A stretch of 64,000 nt of DNA from Engraulis encrasicolus (GCF_034702125.1 NC_085868.1:22422276-22486275), one strand, 5' to 3'. Positions 22,462-33,552 are shown, numbered from the stretch's first letter. Notes: a model not told the origin generated them from the letters alone. A program made the numbers and translations.

Positions 22462-22926
22462 CTTAAGCCGTTTTTGGGAAAAGGTGCCCTCTGCCTATTA
22501 AAACCTTATTAAAAAATGAAATATCTCAGCCTCCAAAGCATTTAAAAACATGAAATCAGTTGCATTTAAAAGCTAAGACCCTCATCCTGAATTAGAACGT
22601 GTTCATTCTGCTCTTACATACCCACCTTTCTAATAACAAGGCCGACAGGCGGACAACAGATGCGTCCCTCTATGCCAGTTCCAACTATGCCATTTTTCCC
22701 CCCAAACGCCCCCCTGGCCTCCTCCTAGCCTGTCAACGCCCCCCGAGGATGTACTTTTTGTTTATATTGGTCATCATGGACACTCCAAATATTGTGGCAG
22801 GCAGCAAGGCAGCAAAATGGCGAGACATGGCTTTATTTTTTTGCAGTTTAGGGTATAATAAGCTTATCATCATTCTTGGATTTGGAAAAGAACCATATAT
22901 GATTTGAAATTTCACATAGCCTAGAT

Positions 22927-23267
22927 CAGGGTTTCCCAAACTGGGGTGCGTGCACCCCTGGGGGTGCGCGGCCTACTACAAGGGGGTGCGCAAGCTGAAT
23001 AAAACAATGGCTGATGTGTGTGCTTTTATACAGAATTCATAAACATTACATAGTTTTTAATTGTTTGGTGAATTGTATGCTGGAAGGATCCATCTGAAGT
23101 GTAATGTATAACTCCTAGACTTGTCATGCTACTAGTTCCATTGTAATGATTTCAGAAAAATGAGGATTGCCCAAAATGTGCGGTTGTGCGACATTCACTT
23201 AGGGGGTGCGCGAGCCACATTGAAATGTAAAAGGGGGTACGCAGGGGGAAAAGTTTGGGAACTGCTG
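22927..23267. mobile_element. hAT-type MITE
   Basis: Starts CAGGGTTTCCCAAACT, ends AAGTTTGGGAACTGCTG, with a perfect 8-bp target duplication GCCTAGAT (22919-22926 and 23268-23275). It is 341 bp, with repeated GGGGGTGCGC motifs and no transposase. Confidence 0.85.
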
Positions 23268-23388
23268 GCCTAGATGAAGTAGGCTACATTACAAATTACC
23301 AGACATTTATTAGGCCTAACAACCTTTAGTATCACGCCATTTCAGCAGTATGTGCATGTGGGAAAGAATCTAAACATCGACAAATAAG

Positions 23389-24033
23389 TAAGGGTTAACG
23401 TTCGGCGAGAAGGTCGCTACCGTGGAATAGCAGCACGACAGAGAGAATCTTTAGACCCCGACGCGGAGCGGAGGGGTCTTGTTCTCTCTGAAGTGCTGCT
23501 ATTCCACAAAGCGACCGACTCGCCGAAAGTTAACCCGCTTATTATATGGATATACTTAAATGATTCACACATGCGGGGACATTTCTTTAGAACCTATTTA
23601 ATGTTAAGATTGTTGCTGCGCAAAACAAAACAGTGCCGTTGTGAAACACCGCTAGGCAACAGCTAGGTAGCCAGGACAAGGTGTTGTCTATCACAGCAGC
23701 TGATTACAGTGACAAAAGACCGGACCCCCTGCGGAGTGATATGAAACATTCGCTTTAGCCACTGACTTGTATACAAGCCAGTGGCTTTAGCAGTGAACGT
23801 CTTATTGCCATTGACAGCGGTAGCCAGGACAACGGGTGCTGTCTAGGCTATCACAGCAGCTGATTAGAGTCTTGTTGAAAAGTCGCTTTAGCAGTGAAAA
23901 GTCTTGTTGCCATTGACAGCGGTCTGTTATAGACCAACCCGTCCATTATCGAAAAATAACAGACGTCCGAACGTTGGGGAGCCCCGTTGAAATGAATGGA
24001 GCATTCGACAGATGACGTCACAACCATATAATA
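23389..24033. repeat. 650-bp repeat, second copy of the inverted pair
   Basis: Inverted copy of 16668-17318. It stops at the point where P1 begins in the first copy (ACCATATAATAATA followed by unrelated sequence), so P1 is not part of the duplicated block. Confidence 0.85.
23392..23536. repeat. Near-perfect 145-bp palindrome (P2'), inverted copy of P2
   Basis: Reverse-complement copy of 17167-17311, with AATAAGTAA on the left and GCTTATTATATGG on the right. It ends the inverted repeat that extends to 24033. Confidence 0.85.
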
Positions 24034-24039
24034 ATAAAT

Positions 24040-25200
24040 AAATAAAACCGTTTGGGTGAATCATGCGCTTATGGGTTGACCCTTTAGGTGAATTATAGAC
24101 TTTTTTTCAATACCAGCTTCACTCACCGTCAAGGCACAAAGCAGTGAACTTCCGTGCCAGAGTTTATCAAATGCACACGACGGCAAAGCAATTACGAAAG
24201 ACGCGTTCTCTCCTGTACTCTCTCTGAGCGCAACGAAAAGCACCATTGCCCTTCCAAATGGCAGTTGGTTTGATTTTTTAAACTCACTGCAGCATATTTT
24301 TTAAAAACAACGCATTTTGTGCATTGTGAAACTCAATTACCCAGAATGCTGCACGTGAGCTCTCTACCCTACCCTACCCGGGTGATTCTGGAAAACAAAC
24401 ATGGCGGCAACTCGCTTTACTACCTTAATAAATGTGTTAATCCGACGCTAGATTTCTTAACTGATGAAAATCGAAGGCAGAAATCAACATTGTAGTGTCT
24501 AAATATGAGGTCGATTGGTCTATTTGTGGCGTACATCACGATCGGCTGAGTTGTTGGCCTCACGTTTGTCAGTTAGCCTGTGGCTAGGCTACTTTTCGCC
24601 AACGTTAGCATCCGGTTTAGTATAGAAAGGCTATGCTTGCCCGCATTCGCTCCGTAGTCTGCCGCCTTGTGGCCACAGGAAGGAACAATTTAAAGAAAGC
24701 GTTTCAGACGGACAACAATTGAATGAAAGCGTTTCAGACGGACGGAAATTTAATGAAAGCGTTTCAGACGGACGGACGGACGGACAGACAGACCCTGTTA
24801 TAGAGATGCTGGACGCATCTAAAAAACTGAAATCTCAAGAGCCTGAATACAGCATATATGTCGCTCCAGGAACCAAAGGTCAAACAGTGTATATGCAGCA
24901 TCAGGCTAAAATGGGTTTGCCTTGAATACAGCATTACCCAGGGCTGTTGGGAGCTGCTCAAAGTTGATTGCTTCCTGACAAAGTGGATGGAGTTCCCGAT
25001 TTCTCTGGAGCTCAGAAACGATATTTGTATTGCTCATGGTCTGACTAGAGGCAATGCCAAAGGTGTTGTGTCACTAGGAGGGCGTGGCCTGACTAAGTAC
25101 ATGTACACTAGGGCATATGCAGACCGACCCACCGCATAGACTCACATTGGCAAAAGTGCTAATGCTGTATTTGACATAGATGTGATTGTAAAGCATTTAG
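24040..25200. other. Spacer with short tandem repeats
   Basis: No gene is supported. Three 30-bp units with GAAAGCGTTTCAGACGGAC lie at 24686-24775, followed by a GGAC run. 24950-25090 resembles 12740-12860. The open frame 24719-24925 runs through the tandem repeat and is not convincing. Confidence 0.55.
24686..24790. repeat. Tandem repeat, three 30-bp units plus GACG run
   Basis: The units share GAAAGCGTTTCAGACGGAC and differ in an AT-rich linker. Confidence 0.8.
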
Positions 25201-25208
25201 GCAACCTC

Positions 25209-25500
25209 TAACCGCACAAATACACCTACCGCGACAAGAGTGAGGCGAGTAGAGCGAGGAGACTAGAGCGATTTGCGCGACGAGCGCGCCAGTTTGAAGT
25301 TGAAATCCTTTCAACTTTCTATGACGCGGTTCGGCGACAAGCCGCGACAGCCAATGACTGTAGAGAGGTCAGTGACCACAGCCAATGGGAATGTTTGAAT
25401 GCTTTGCCTTCTGCTTGTAACGGACATACTGTAGTCTCTTCAATCGCGCGTATCGCTCTGTCGCTTGAATCGCATCGCGCCTGGTCTATTCGTGCGGTTA
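25209..25500. mobile_element. Short MITE with AACCGCAC ends
   Basis: Left end TAACCGCACAAATACACC is inverted at the right as GGTCTATTCGTGCGGTTA (two mismatches). Flanking TA could be the target duplication. No coding content. Confidence 0.6.
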
Positions 25501-26021
25501 CTGTCCATCAATTCCTACCTGTTATGTCATGCCATGCCATGAAATATATCATGATAGGCTATGCACACCATTATGTAGTACATAATCAAGAGCTTCAGCA
25601 AATGCCTTGTTAGGATGATCTCACAAAAATATGTGAATGAACACTTTTGAATAAAATTGCACTTTTCATACATTAAAAGGGGGTTCTTCTCCATGGTCCA
25701 CCATTTTCCAGTTCCAGAAATACACATTTTTAGCTGCAAAAATGACTGTACTTGGGCCATACTAGAAAATATTAGTTTATAACTTATATTATAGCTTATA
25801 ACCCACTTTTAATGAGCACCCTAGTTGCAGTACCTTTTTTGACCATTTCCAGCACAGTGTACCTTTAAAGATGGAACTGCAGGAAATGCCCTAAAAAAAA
25901 CGGCCATTTCTATTACAACATCCCTGTCCCACTTTGTAACATTGGAGGCAAGGGTATTGTTGCGCTCAAGATGTTTAGTAAAATAAGTAGGTGCGTGGAC
26001 CCAAAAAGTGTATTGTTCAAA

Positions 26022-26214
26022 GGAGCAGGCTTGCACACTAAATAAGACACTAAGGTCAAGCACAAGGAGTTTATTTTTATTTTTGTCAGAGCAGAGTAGA
26101 GCAGACGTTTCATGTTGCTGCCATCATCAGTGCTCTCAGCTCTGACAAAAATAATAATAAAAAAAACTCCTTGTGCTTGACCTTAGTGTCTTATTTAGTG
26201 TGCAAACCTGCTCC
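26022..26214. repeat. Hairpin element, about 70-bp arms
   Basis: The left arm begins GGAGCAGGCTTGCACACTAA and the right arm ends TTAGTGTGCAAACCTGCTCC, with AAGCACAAGGAGTTT / AACTCCTTGTGCTT inside and a loop of about 46 bases. A half copy with the same right arm and shared flank lies near 48815-49040. Confidence 0.85.
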
Positions 26215-26919
26215 TATTTTGAACTGTCCAATTTGTAACATTGAAATCAGCTGTTAGTTTGACTGGCTTTAAAAGGTGCATGCTATGAGCACGTTAGACC
26301 ACAGTAAACTGTCTTAAAAGTATTTCCGGTTATTACCTTGTTATTACCTCGTTATTATATGCAGAAATGCTTTCAGACATTTACCCACACTCTAATGTTG
26401 TGACAAAATGGTGTGGGCTTGTAGTAGGTGTGTGTGTGTGTGTGGGGGGGGGGGGGTCTTTGGGAAGACCTGGTTGAGATTATAACCTTCAACTTCTTCA
26501 TTTGCAAGATTGATGCATTTATGATGGCCTGATCTGTGTATATAGAGGGTAATTAGGTAAATGACGAGGGGCTGAATTCTGTGACGCAAACAGAAAATGA
26601 GAATATTGTTTGGGACAGCCTGGCACTCATTTGGGCTGAAGTGTTTGACGGAGCAACACCCAGACTGCCGAGGTAGAGCTCATCCCTAAACAACTCCTGC
26701 TACTGGTCACAGACTTGTTAAGGTGAAGAGTCCTAATCTGTGTGTGTGATAGCCACTTTATATCATATGTCACTATTTTGTCAATTAAATCCATAAACAA
26801 AGCTTTTCTACTCTATTGGAATATCTGTTTTTTATGCACAGTATCTCCTCCTCAGAAATTCCTCACATGTTTGACCTTTGTGTGACCTCTTCCAGGTGTT
26901 CCACTCAGCATCCACAGAG

Positions 26920-26956
26920 ATGGGGACTTTCCCGTGGCTGATGCTACTGTTCCCAG
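26920..26956 (+). CDS. Copy B exon 1, signal peptide
   Basis: ATG in CACAGAGATGGGG starts MGTFPWLMLLFPG and ends in phase 1 at CCCAG|GTCAGT. The next exon continues GLCGVSSSV, giving a short hydrophobic leader. The upstream 60 bases are also shared with copy A (rc of about 11026-11085), so the duplicated unit includes promoter-proximal sequence. Confidence 0.8.
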
Positions 26957-27036
26957 GTCAGTAAAGGTCATGTACCGTTTGTAATGAAAGAATATAATGC
27001 CCTGACATTTGACACACAGTGTAACCGCACTGTGCA

Positions 27037-27114
<78 letters not shown>

Positions 27115-30100
27115 TGTGTGTGTGTGTGTAAAGTGTTGTGGTTCATAAGTGATGGTTGCAGGCATGGGTTGTGTAGGATAACAATGATGATATAGATTGA
27201 TTGATGGAGTTCAATTGCTTGGACAAGGGTTCACTCATGTCGCATTCAGGCTGATTGAGAACTGTGCCGGTAGGGGTGTGCGATATGGCAAAAATGTCAT
27301 ATCACAATTTTTTCCAAACACATATTTTTTCCCATAAAAGAGTTAATTGAGTGTGGCACTTGACAGTCAGACAGTTTATCTGAGGAAGTCTTTGTACAGT
27401 GTTGCAATGTAGAGGCAAGTCACCCGTGGAAAAATTTACGTTGTGGATTTTCCCCTGGCATCAAGCCAGACCAGCCCTGTCTCATATCACGCACTTGTGT
27501 CAGTGCATTGACAGTTAGTGCACACAGTGCACTGAGGTCTTCAGTGCATAGTGTCATGGAAAAGTTTGAGCACTTTTCACTGTGCCCTCATTGGAAGTCA
27601 TGGCTTAGTATAGCGTTAGCTCACCAAAATATTGGTTGTCTACTACTGGTTTACATGACACAGCGTCTCATGCTTCTATTTACATTTCCTTCATCCCAAA
27701 GGGCAACTACATACAGTACTTCCAGGGTTCCCACTGGTGCTTGAATTCCTTGAAAATGCTTGAATTTCAATGAATTTCAGTGTTTTCAAGGTTGTGAAAA
27801 TGCTTGAATGTTTGGTGAAGTGCTTGAAAATGCTTGAAATGTGTCTCAAGTCAAACTCAGTAAGCCAAATTATAGAAATAAATTGTTCAGGTACGTCAAA
27901 ATCTGAGGGAGTGAGATGTCAGATGGGATTTGCCATTCAACACCCTAACATTTATTAGAATGCAGGAAATTGCATCTTAAAAACAAAAAGTTTTCTGGGG
28001 GAGGACCCCCACACTCGCTTCCTGCGACGTATTTAAAAGTGCTAGAAAACTGAAAAATTGGTGCTTGAAGGAGCTTGAAAAGTGCTTGAATTTGTTCATG
28101 AAAAAGGTGTGGGAACCCTGTACTTGGCTTGGCATAAAAAGATTGGCGTCTCAGCAACATTACTAACAGAATTAGGAGACTGTTGACCAAACTCTTCTAC
28201 TGAACTGAATGCCACGTTTCTTCTGTTTCATTAACAACATGGCGACCGTTGAGTACGTGCAGTGTCCATCCTTCAAGCACTGTGTTTTTTGCCATTGTTA
28301 GGGGATCATGCAGGCACTTTCAGTGCACTGACTCAACCGAAAGTCTCAGCGTGAGCGCCCTACGTACTGAAACTTAATGAATTTGCTTGAAGCATTTTCT
28401 GTCCCGAACGGGGGCCGTAGACCTTTCCCTAACCCTAACCGTCACTGCACAGGTCTTTCTGATTGCTGGTGTGTGGTGGCCAGCTCGGCATGATTACCCT
28501 GAGAGCTTTAAAACCACAGCAGACTGGGCAATAGACCCTTTCTCCTCCACCACCTTGTATACACTTTTCTTTTTCTCACACCACCCCTCACATTTTGCAC
28601 ACACTTCCATTTTCACCCATATTCTCATTTTCACCCACATACTCAAACACTTATTTTATTCCACGTTGGACTTCCCTTTTCTGATATGTGGGCCTTTTGG
28701 GGCAGAACGTAGCACAGTTAAACCAAAGAAACTCAGCACTCTAAACTCATGACGGTATATGGTGTTGCCTGTCTCTCCTCTCAGGTCTGTGTGGTGTCTC
28801 CTCCTCTGTGCTACGTCAGTTCCATGTGGTGAAAGAGGTAAAGACCTGGGCAGACGCTCAGCAGTACTGCAGGGAAACATTCACTGACCTTGCCACCATA
28901 GACAACATGGTAGAGATGGAGAACTTAAGGAGAATAATTCAGGAAGAAGGTATTAAACAAGCTTGGATTGGGTTGAACTACGGTAGCAGTCCCAAATGGC
29001 AGTGGTCTCTGGCTGACAGGGATTTCTATGGGGAGAATGAGGCTGAGTTCAGGAACTGGGCTCCAGGACATCATGGTGGGACAGTTGTTGGAGACTGTGT
29101 GTTGAGTGACTTGAACGGGGAGTGGTTTGATGACGGTTGCGGATATCAACATCCCTTTATCTGCTACGATGGTGAGAAGCCATTTTACTCACTACTTACT
29201 TACTAACTGATTTATTATGCAGGCAGACTGGCCAATAAAAATATAATATTTTATTATCTTGTACACTCAATGTAGAAAAGACTGTAAACAATTTGCTTTT
29301 CAACCCATGACACCTGCATGACTACAGGCAGGAACTCCACACACCCCCATGTGCTGATTGAAGATGGGAAGAGGTGGGCAGATGCTCAGAGATACTGCAG
29401 AGAGAATCACACAGACCTGGCCAGTGTGAGGAACCAGACAGAGAATGACCTTATAGAAGCCATTTTAACACCAGAAGTGCAAATAGCCTGGATAGGCCTG
29501 TTCATGGATAGCTGGGAGTGGTCAGATGGCAGCAGCTCTTCCTTTCGCTACTGGGACTCTGGACAACCCAATAACCCTCAGGAGGAATGTGTTGAAGTGC
29601 ACTCCTCTGGTCTTTGGAATGATAATAGTTGTAACAAATGTCAAAACCTTATCTGCTATGAAGGTGAGTATGTGGGACCTTATTTTAAAGATACTGTATA
29701 ATTTGTAAAAAAAAAGATTGTAAATGTGGGGGCGCTGTGGTGCAGCGCGCATTTGGGCTTGCATACCCACTGGGACGCCGGTTTGAGTGTCATTTCCCGA
29801 TCCCACCCCGTCTCTCTGTCCCACTCACTTCCTGTCACCATCTCAGACTGTCCTATCGAATAAAGGCATAAAAGCCCATAATTATTTTTTTTAAGACCCT
29901 ATTCACTTGCTGAAAATGCTTAAATACATCATAACAACATTGCTATGACATTACAGAGAGCCATAGTGCTGCACTAAGGGGTTAAATGCCAAAAGTTTTG
30001 TTGTTATTTATTTGTTTGTGTGTTTGACATGTTGTGTTCATCATCCTGACTCCCTCAGATCTCCTGAATTTTGTATTTGTCCTCATTCCTCAGCTCTCCC

Positions 30101-33100
30101 TGCAGTTGAGGTGTTGTCTCCACAGACTCCCTTTTACCCTGGAGATAAAGTCACCATGAGGTGTGACAAATCGAAGTACACAGACCCCCGCCAGTATGTC
30201 TGGTTGAAGGACAACAGTCCAGTTCCTGGTGAGACCAGTCAGACCATCAGCATCACACTGCCAGAAGAAGCAGGCCAGTACCAGTGCTACAGGCAGAGAG
30301 GAGATTCTTCGCTGGCACCGTACGTCAGCAAGCTTGTTAGCATAACTTTCAATGGTGAGTCACCACATTTAATGACATATAACTGAAATTCTGTGCAATT
30401 TCACATTATGATCAGCTCTAGCTCTAAACATGTTGTAATTGTTTGTTTGTTTTTATGTGTTGTTCTGACTCCCACAGATCTCCCTGCTGCTACAGTGGAG
30501 GTGGTGTCTCCTCCAGGTCCTCATTACTCTGGAGATGTCGTCACTCTGAAGTGCAGCGTGACCCAGTTTGAAGACTGGCATCAGTACGTCTGGGTGAAGG
30601 ACAACAGCACAGTTCCTGGTGAGACCAATCAGACCATCAGCATCACACTGCCCCAAGGAGCAGGCCAGTACCAGTGCTACAGGAAGAGAGAAGATGGCTC
30701 CAAAATGTCCTCACTTAGCAATTCTGCTCAAATAATATACAATGGTTTCCTGGTGAACCAGAAGGTATGTGTTGACGCCCAGGGGGCTGGGCTACACAAA
30801 CCTTCTGGTGCACCTGTGATTCGCTCTTCTCCTCCGTTTACGAAATAAACGGGGCAGCTCAACGAATCAGGATAGTAGGGAGGGATTTCAGTGGGTATGA
30901 CGTTTATCGAACGCAACACCCTCCCCCAGGGTAGTTCGGCTGTGCCCGCCCCCTCCCTGAATCACAACAGTAATGGCGGCGTGCGAGGAGTTATCATGTG
31001 TCGGGATGGAAGCAGCAATTTCAGCGGTGTTATCCAAAATACCTCAAGTTGATTTTCTAAAGGACGTTGTTCTGTTTTGGTTCCCGACCTGGCGGCGGTT
31101 ACGTGACGACACGTCCTACGTCACAAAGCTTCAACGTGAGTGGTCGAAGTGTCATGTCATTCATATGAGGTTGCTCCAACCGCGTGCAAGCATTTTTTGA
31201 CTAAACCCCGCCTGCGGAGACGCGTGAAAGGGCAGTGTGCCAGTAGCCTGTTACTTACAGGCTACTGGTTCACCAGGAAAATACAATGGTGAGTTGACAT
31301 TCAAAACATGTTTGTCATTGATTACTGACAGCATTTTAAGAGTTTACCCTAAAGCGGGCAATAGACACTGCTAAAACAGCATGTCACACATCCTGTATTT
31401 TTTTGTTTTTTTATTTTATTTCCCAATTTGTGCCTTTTGTCATCCCTCAGATCTCCCTGCTGCTACAGTGGAGGTCACATCTCCTCCAGGTCCTCATTAC
31501 TCTGGAGATGACGTCACTCTGAAGTGCAGCGTGACCCAGTTTGAAGACTGGCATCAGTACGTCTGGGTGAAGAACAACAGCACAGTTCCTGGTGAGACCA
31601 GTCAGACCATCACCATCACACTCCCAGAAGGGGCAGGCCAGTACCAGTGCTATGGAGAGAGAATAGGTCGCCCAAATACATCATCACCAAGTAGCTGTGT
31701 TGACATTATGAATGAAGGTTAGTGTACTTTGATGGTTGTTGTTGTTATTGTTATTATTATAGAGTACTAGTATCAGACAAACAAATGGAGAAAACTAGAT
31801 GACAAATTAAAGCCAAACAAAACTAAATTACGTTGACCATATTTCCCCCAGACAATCTGGTTCTGGTTAATCAGAGTAAGACCTGGGTGGAGGCTCAGCA
31901 GTACTGCAGACGGCACCATGTGGACCTGGTGTCTGTGTCCTCTGAGAAGATCCAGCGCTGGGTGGAGGGGTGGGCCAAAGTAGCCTCATCTTCCCACGTG
32001 TGGCTGGGCTTGCACTACGACTGCAACTTGGGCGTATGGTTGTTGGTCAGTGGAGTCACAGCCTCCTATGACAACTGGGCCTCAGATGCAGAGAGAGAGG
32101 GGGGCTGTTACTACGGTGCAACAAGGGGGGGAGCAGTGGGAAGACATGGGGGCAAGTGGTTCAGTATGGAAGAGAATGGAAAACTCAACTTCATCTGCAC
32201 CAAAGAGGGTAAGCATTTCTTGTTTACTATGGATGTACTGTATGTGTGTTTGTATGATGATGAATGTACGTAACCTTATATGAATGATACTTTCTGTGTG
32301 TGTGTGTGTGTGCGTATGTGTGTGTCTGTGTGTTGCCCTCTTGCAGCCCCCTCAGTGTGGAGAACACAGATAGTGAGAGTGACTCTGCAAATGGCATCTC
32401 ATGTGGACGTGGAAGATCCTGAGATGCAGGAGGCCTTCCTACAGCAGGTGAGTACAGTGTGTGTGTAAGTGTGTGTGTGTATGTGTGTGTGTCTGTTGGA
32501 GAATTCGGTTGTTTATGTACCATGTTGGGTCACACTTCATAATAGTGGTCTTTTAAAGATTTATGAATAATAAGTGAGTCATTTCTAAGCACTTAAATTA
32601 AACACTAAGTAAATAATGAGCAGATAAATAAAACATCTTCAAATGTTTATAATTGAGTAAGGAATTCTGTGATAATATCTGTACGCTGCAGAGAGAAGCG
32701 ACTCTTACTGGACGAATTTGTTGCGTTTGCCAACCACAAGTTCCATCACAGGCCAAACATCCAGGCCTGCTGTGTCTGGACCAACGCTGTTGTGTTAACA
32801 TTGTATTCTTTGCTCATTTATTTACAGAATGTCTTTTTACATTACATTACATTACATTGCACTTAGCGGACGCTTTCATTTATTCAAAGCGACTTACAGT
32901 TATTATTTTTCAGGGTATTGGTTATAGTCCCTGGAGCAATGTGGGGTTGGGTGTCTTGCTCAAGGGCACTTTAGCCATGGATGGAGATGTAGGGAGAGGT
33001 CAGGGGGGATTCGAACCGGCAACCCCTAGATTGAAAGACTCTCTAACCACTAGGCCATGGCTGCCCACTTTTAAAAATGAGCTTTTTTATTTACTATGTG

Positions 33101-33386
33101 TAGGCCTACATAAATGATTTACTAGTGTAAAAAGGTTTATGTGTAAATAAATGATATTATGTGTTGGTGTGACAAGAACAAGTCTTCATGTCTGAAGTGA
33201 AATATGTCCTTGAAAGTCTCAGTGACCTGAATGACATCTGGTTCTCTTCTTCAGATTGCACAGCGTCTGAAGGACAAGGGATTGCCTGCAAATACCCAAG
33301 TGAGCTGGAGGAAGCAGGTGGATGGAAAGGTGTTCCACAAGCAGAAGGAGGAGGTCAAGAAAAAGCAGAAGAGAAATGAGCTTTAA
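26920..33386 (+). CDS. C-type lectin/Ig-domain secreted protein, right copy (B)
   Basis: Nine exons join in phase: 26920-26956 (signal peptide), 28785-29171 (CTLD1), 29328-29663 (CTLD2), 30094-30354 (Ig1), 30478-30744 (Ig2), 31451-31717 (Ig3), 31852-32208 (CTLD3), 32347-32447 and 33255-33386 (basic tail, TAA). The total is 2145 nt, giving 714 residues. The architecture is SP-CTLD-CTLD-Ig-Ig-Ig-CTLD-tail with no membrane segment, suggesting a secreted, possibly multivalent recognition protein. Mannose-receptor-like genes of fish share the CTLDs, but the mixture with Ig domains is unusual. Ig2 and Ig3 are near-identical, suggesting a recent exon duplication. A transposon at 30746-31280 replaces the Ig2 splice donor, so correct splicing is uncertain: Ig2 may be skipped in phase, or an in-element donor used out of phase. 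The paralogue is the inverted gene at 2011-11025. Confidence 0.85.
27040..27130. repeat. (TG)n microsatellite in copy B intron 1
   Basis: About 45 TG units with one TA interruption. Confidence 0.95.
27722..28120. mobile_element. hAT-like element in copy B intron 1
   Basis: Ends CAGGGTTCCCAC and GTGTGGGAACCCTG are inverted. The interior has many GTGCTTGAA/ATGCTTGAA repeats. No exact 8-bp target duplication is visible. Confidence 0.7.
28785..29171 (+). CDS. Copy B exon 2, C-type lectin domain 1
   Basis: A CTLD exon after CCTCTCAG and before GATG|GTGAGA. Landmarks are QFHVVKEVKTWADAQQYCR, AWIGLNYGSSPKWQWS, EFRNWAPG, VGDCVLSDLNGEWFDDGC and FICYDG. It lacks an EPN or QPD triplet (APG), so calcium-dependent sugar binding is doubtful here. 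Confidence 0.88.
29328..29663 (+). CDS. Copy B exon 3, C-type lectin domain 2
   Basis: An intact CTLD: HVLIEDGKRWADAQRYCREN, HTDLASVRNQTENDLIEAI, AWIGLFMDSWEWSDGSSSSF, GQPNN, ECVEV, GLWNDNSC and LICYEG. The QPN and WND motifs are close to the calcium/sugar site of ligand-binding CTLDs. The homologous copy A domain has EPN. Confidence 0.88.
29731..29885 (+). mobile_element. tRNA-derived SINE (family 2) in copy B intron
   Basis: Begins GGGGGCGCTGTGGTGCAGCG, continues with a B-box-like GGTTTGAGTGT, then TCCCACTCACTTCCTGTCAC and an AATAAAGGC..AAAGCCC tail. Related copies are at 49085, 49310 and 59113. Confidence 0.7.
30094..30354 (+). CDS. Copy B exon 4, Ig-like domain 1
   Basis: An Ig-fold exon, phase 1-1, with cysteines in VTMRCDKSKY and GQYQCYRQR and tryptophan in QYVWLKDNS. 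The acceptor is ATTCCTCAG and the donor AATG|GTGAGT. Confidence 0.85.
30478..30744 (+). CDS. Copy B exon 5, Ig-like domain 2, donor hit by a transposon
   Basis: An Ig exon beginning DLPAATVEVVSPPGPHYSGD after CTCCCACAG. The expected donor AATG|GTGAGT has become AATG|GTTTCC because an element was inserted one base after the exon end, leaving the original GTGAGT on its far side at 31288. Two potential N-glycosylation motifs (NST, NQT) are visible. Confidence 0.82.
30746..31280. mobile_element. 535-bp DNA transposon at the Ig2 splice donor of copy B
   Basis: Perfect 16-bp inverted ends TTTCCTGGTGAACCAG / CTGGTTCACCAGGAAA, flanked by a perfect 9-bp target duplication ATACAATGG (30737-30745 and 31281-31289). 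The interior has a 75-codon open frame (30973-31200) starting MAACEELSCVGMEAAISAVL that may be the N-terminal remnant of a transposon-borne protein. The 9-bp duplication fits Mutator-like or related superfamilies, but the family is not certain. Confidence 0.85.
31451..31717 (+). CDS. Copy B exon 6, Ig-like domain 3
   Basis: Nearly the same sequence as Ig2 through VTQFEDWHQYVWVKNNST and GQYQCYGERIGRP, ending NEG before GTTAGT. The same end and donor are present in copy A at 3684-3950. Confidence 0.85.
31852..32208 (+). CDS. Copy B exon 7, C-type lectin domain 3
   Basis: A divergent CTLD with SKTWVEAQQYCRRHHVDLVS, VWLGLHYDCNLGVW, SYDNW and the final KLNFICT. Calcium-site motifs are missing. 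The acceptor is TTCCCCCAG and the donor GAGG|GTAAGC. Confidence 0.85.
32347..32447 (+). CDS. Copy B exon 8, tail segment
   Basis: Encodes PSVWRTQIVRVTLQMASHVD then EDPEMQEAFLQQ, ending in phase 0 at CAG|GTGAGT. It differs from the copy A exon by very few bases, one of the best conserved parts of the duplication. Confidence 0.78.
32836..33068 (-). mobile_element. tRNA-derived SINE (family 1) in copy B intron
   Basis: Reverse orientation copy of the SINE at 2358-2590: tail TTACATTACATTACATT at the left, B box complement GGGGATTCGAACC, and head GGCCATGGCTGCCC at the right. Confidence 0.8.
33255..33386 (+). CDS. Copy B last coding exon, basic C-terminal tail
   Basis: Encodes IAQRLKDKGLPANTQVSWRK and a lysine-rich end, stop TAA at 33384-33386. 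A candidate poly(A) signal AATAAA lies at 33553-33558, about 170 bases downstream. Confidence 0.8.
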   Translation: MAQRLKDKGLPANTQVSWRKQVDGKVFHKQKEEVKKKQKRNEL

Positions 33387-33552
33387 TCACATTGTGCTGT
33401 TTAAGTAGAGTAGTAATCATGACAGTACACGCTCGGAAAATTATTTGAAAACTGGGCTGTTTCTTTGTAGCCTGGTTGTTACAGATGGTGCATTTGTGTA
33501 CACATACTACGTCTGGTAGCACTGCAGTTAGCATGCTGTTCTTGAGTCACAA

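Noticed and set aside
28425..28445. CCCTAACCCTAACC as telomere-like repeat
   Set aside because: Only two hexamers; also seen once near 40990. Not a telomeric array.
30973..31200. 75-codon frame in the transposon as a host gene
   Set aside because: It lies wholly inside an element with intact inverted ends and target duplication; treated as transposon remnant.
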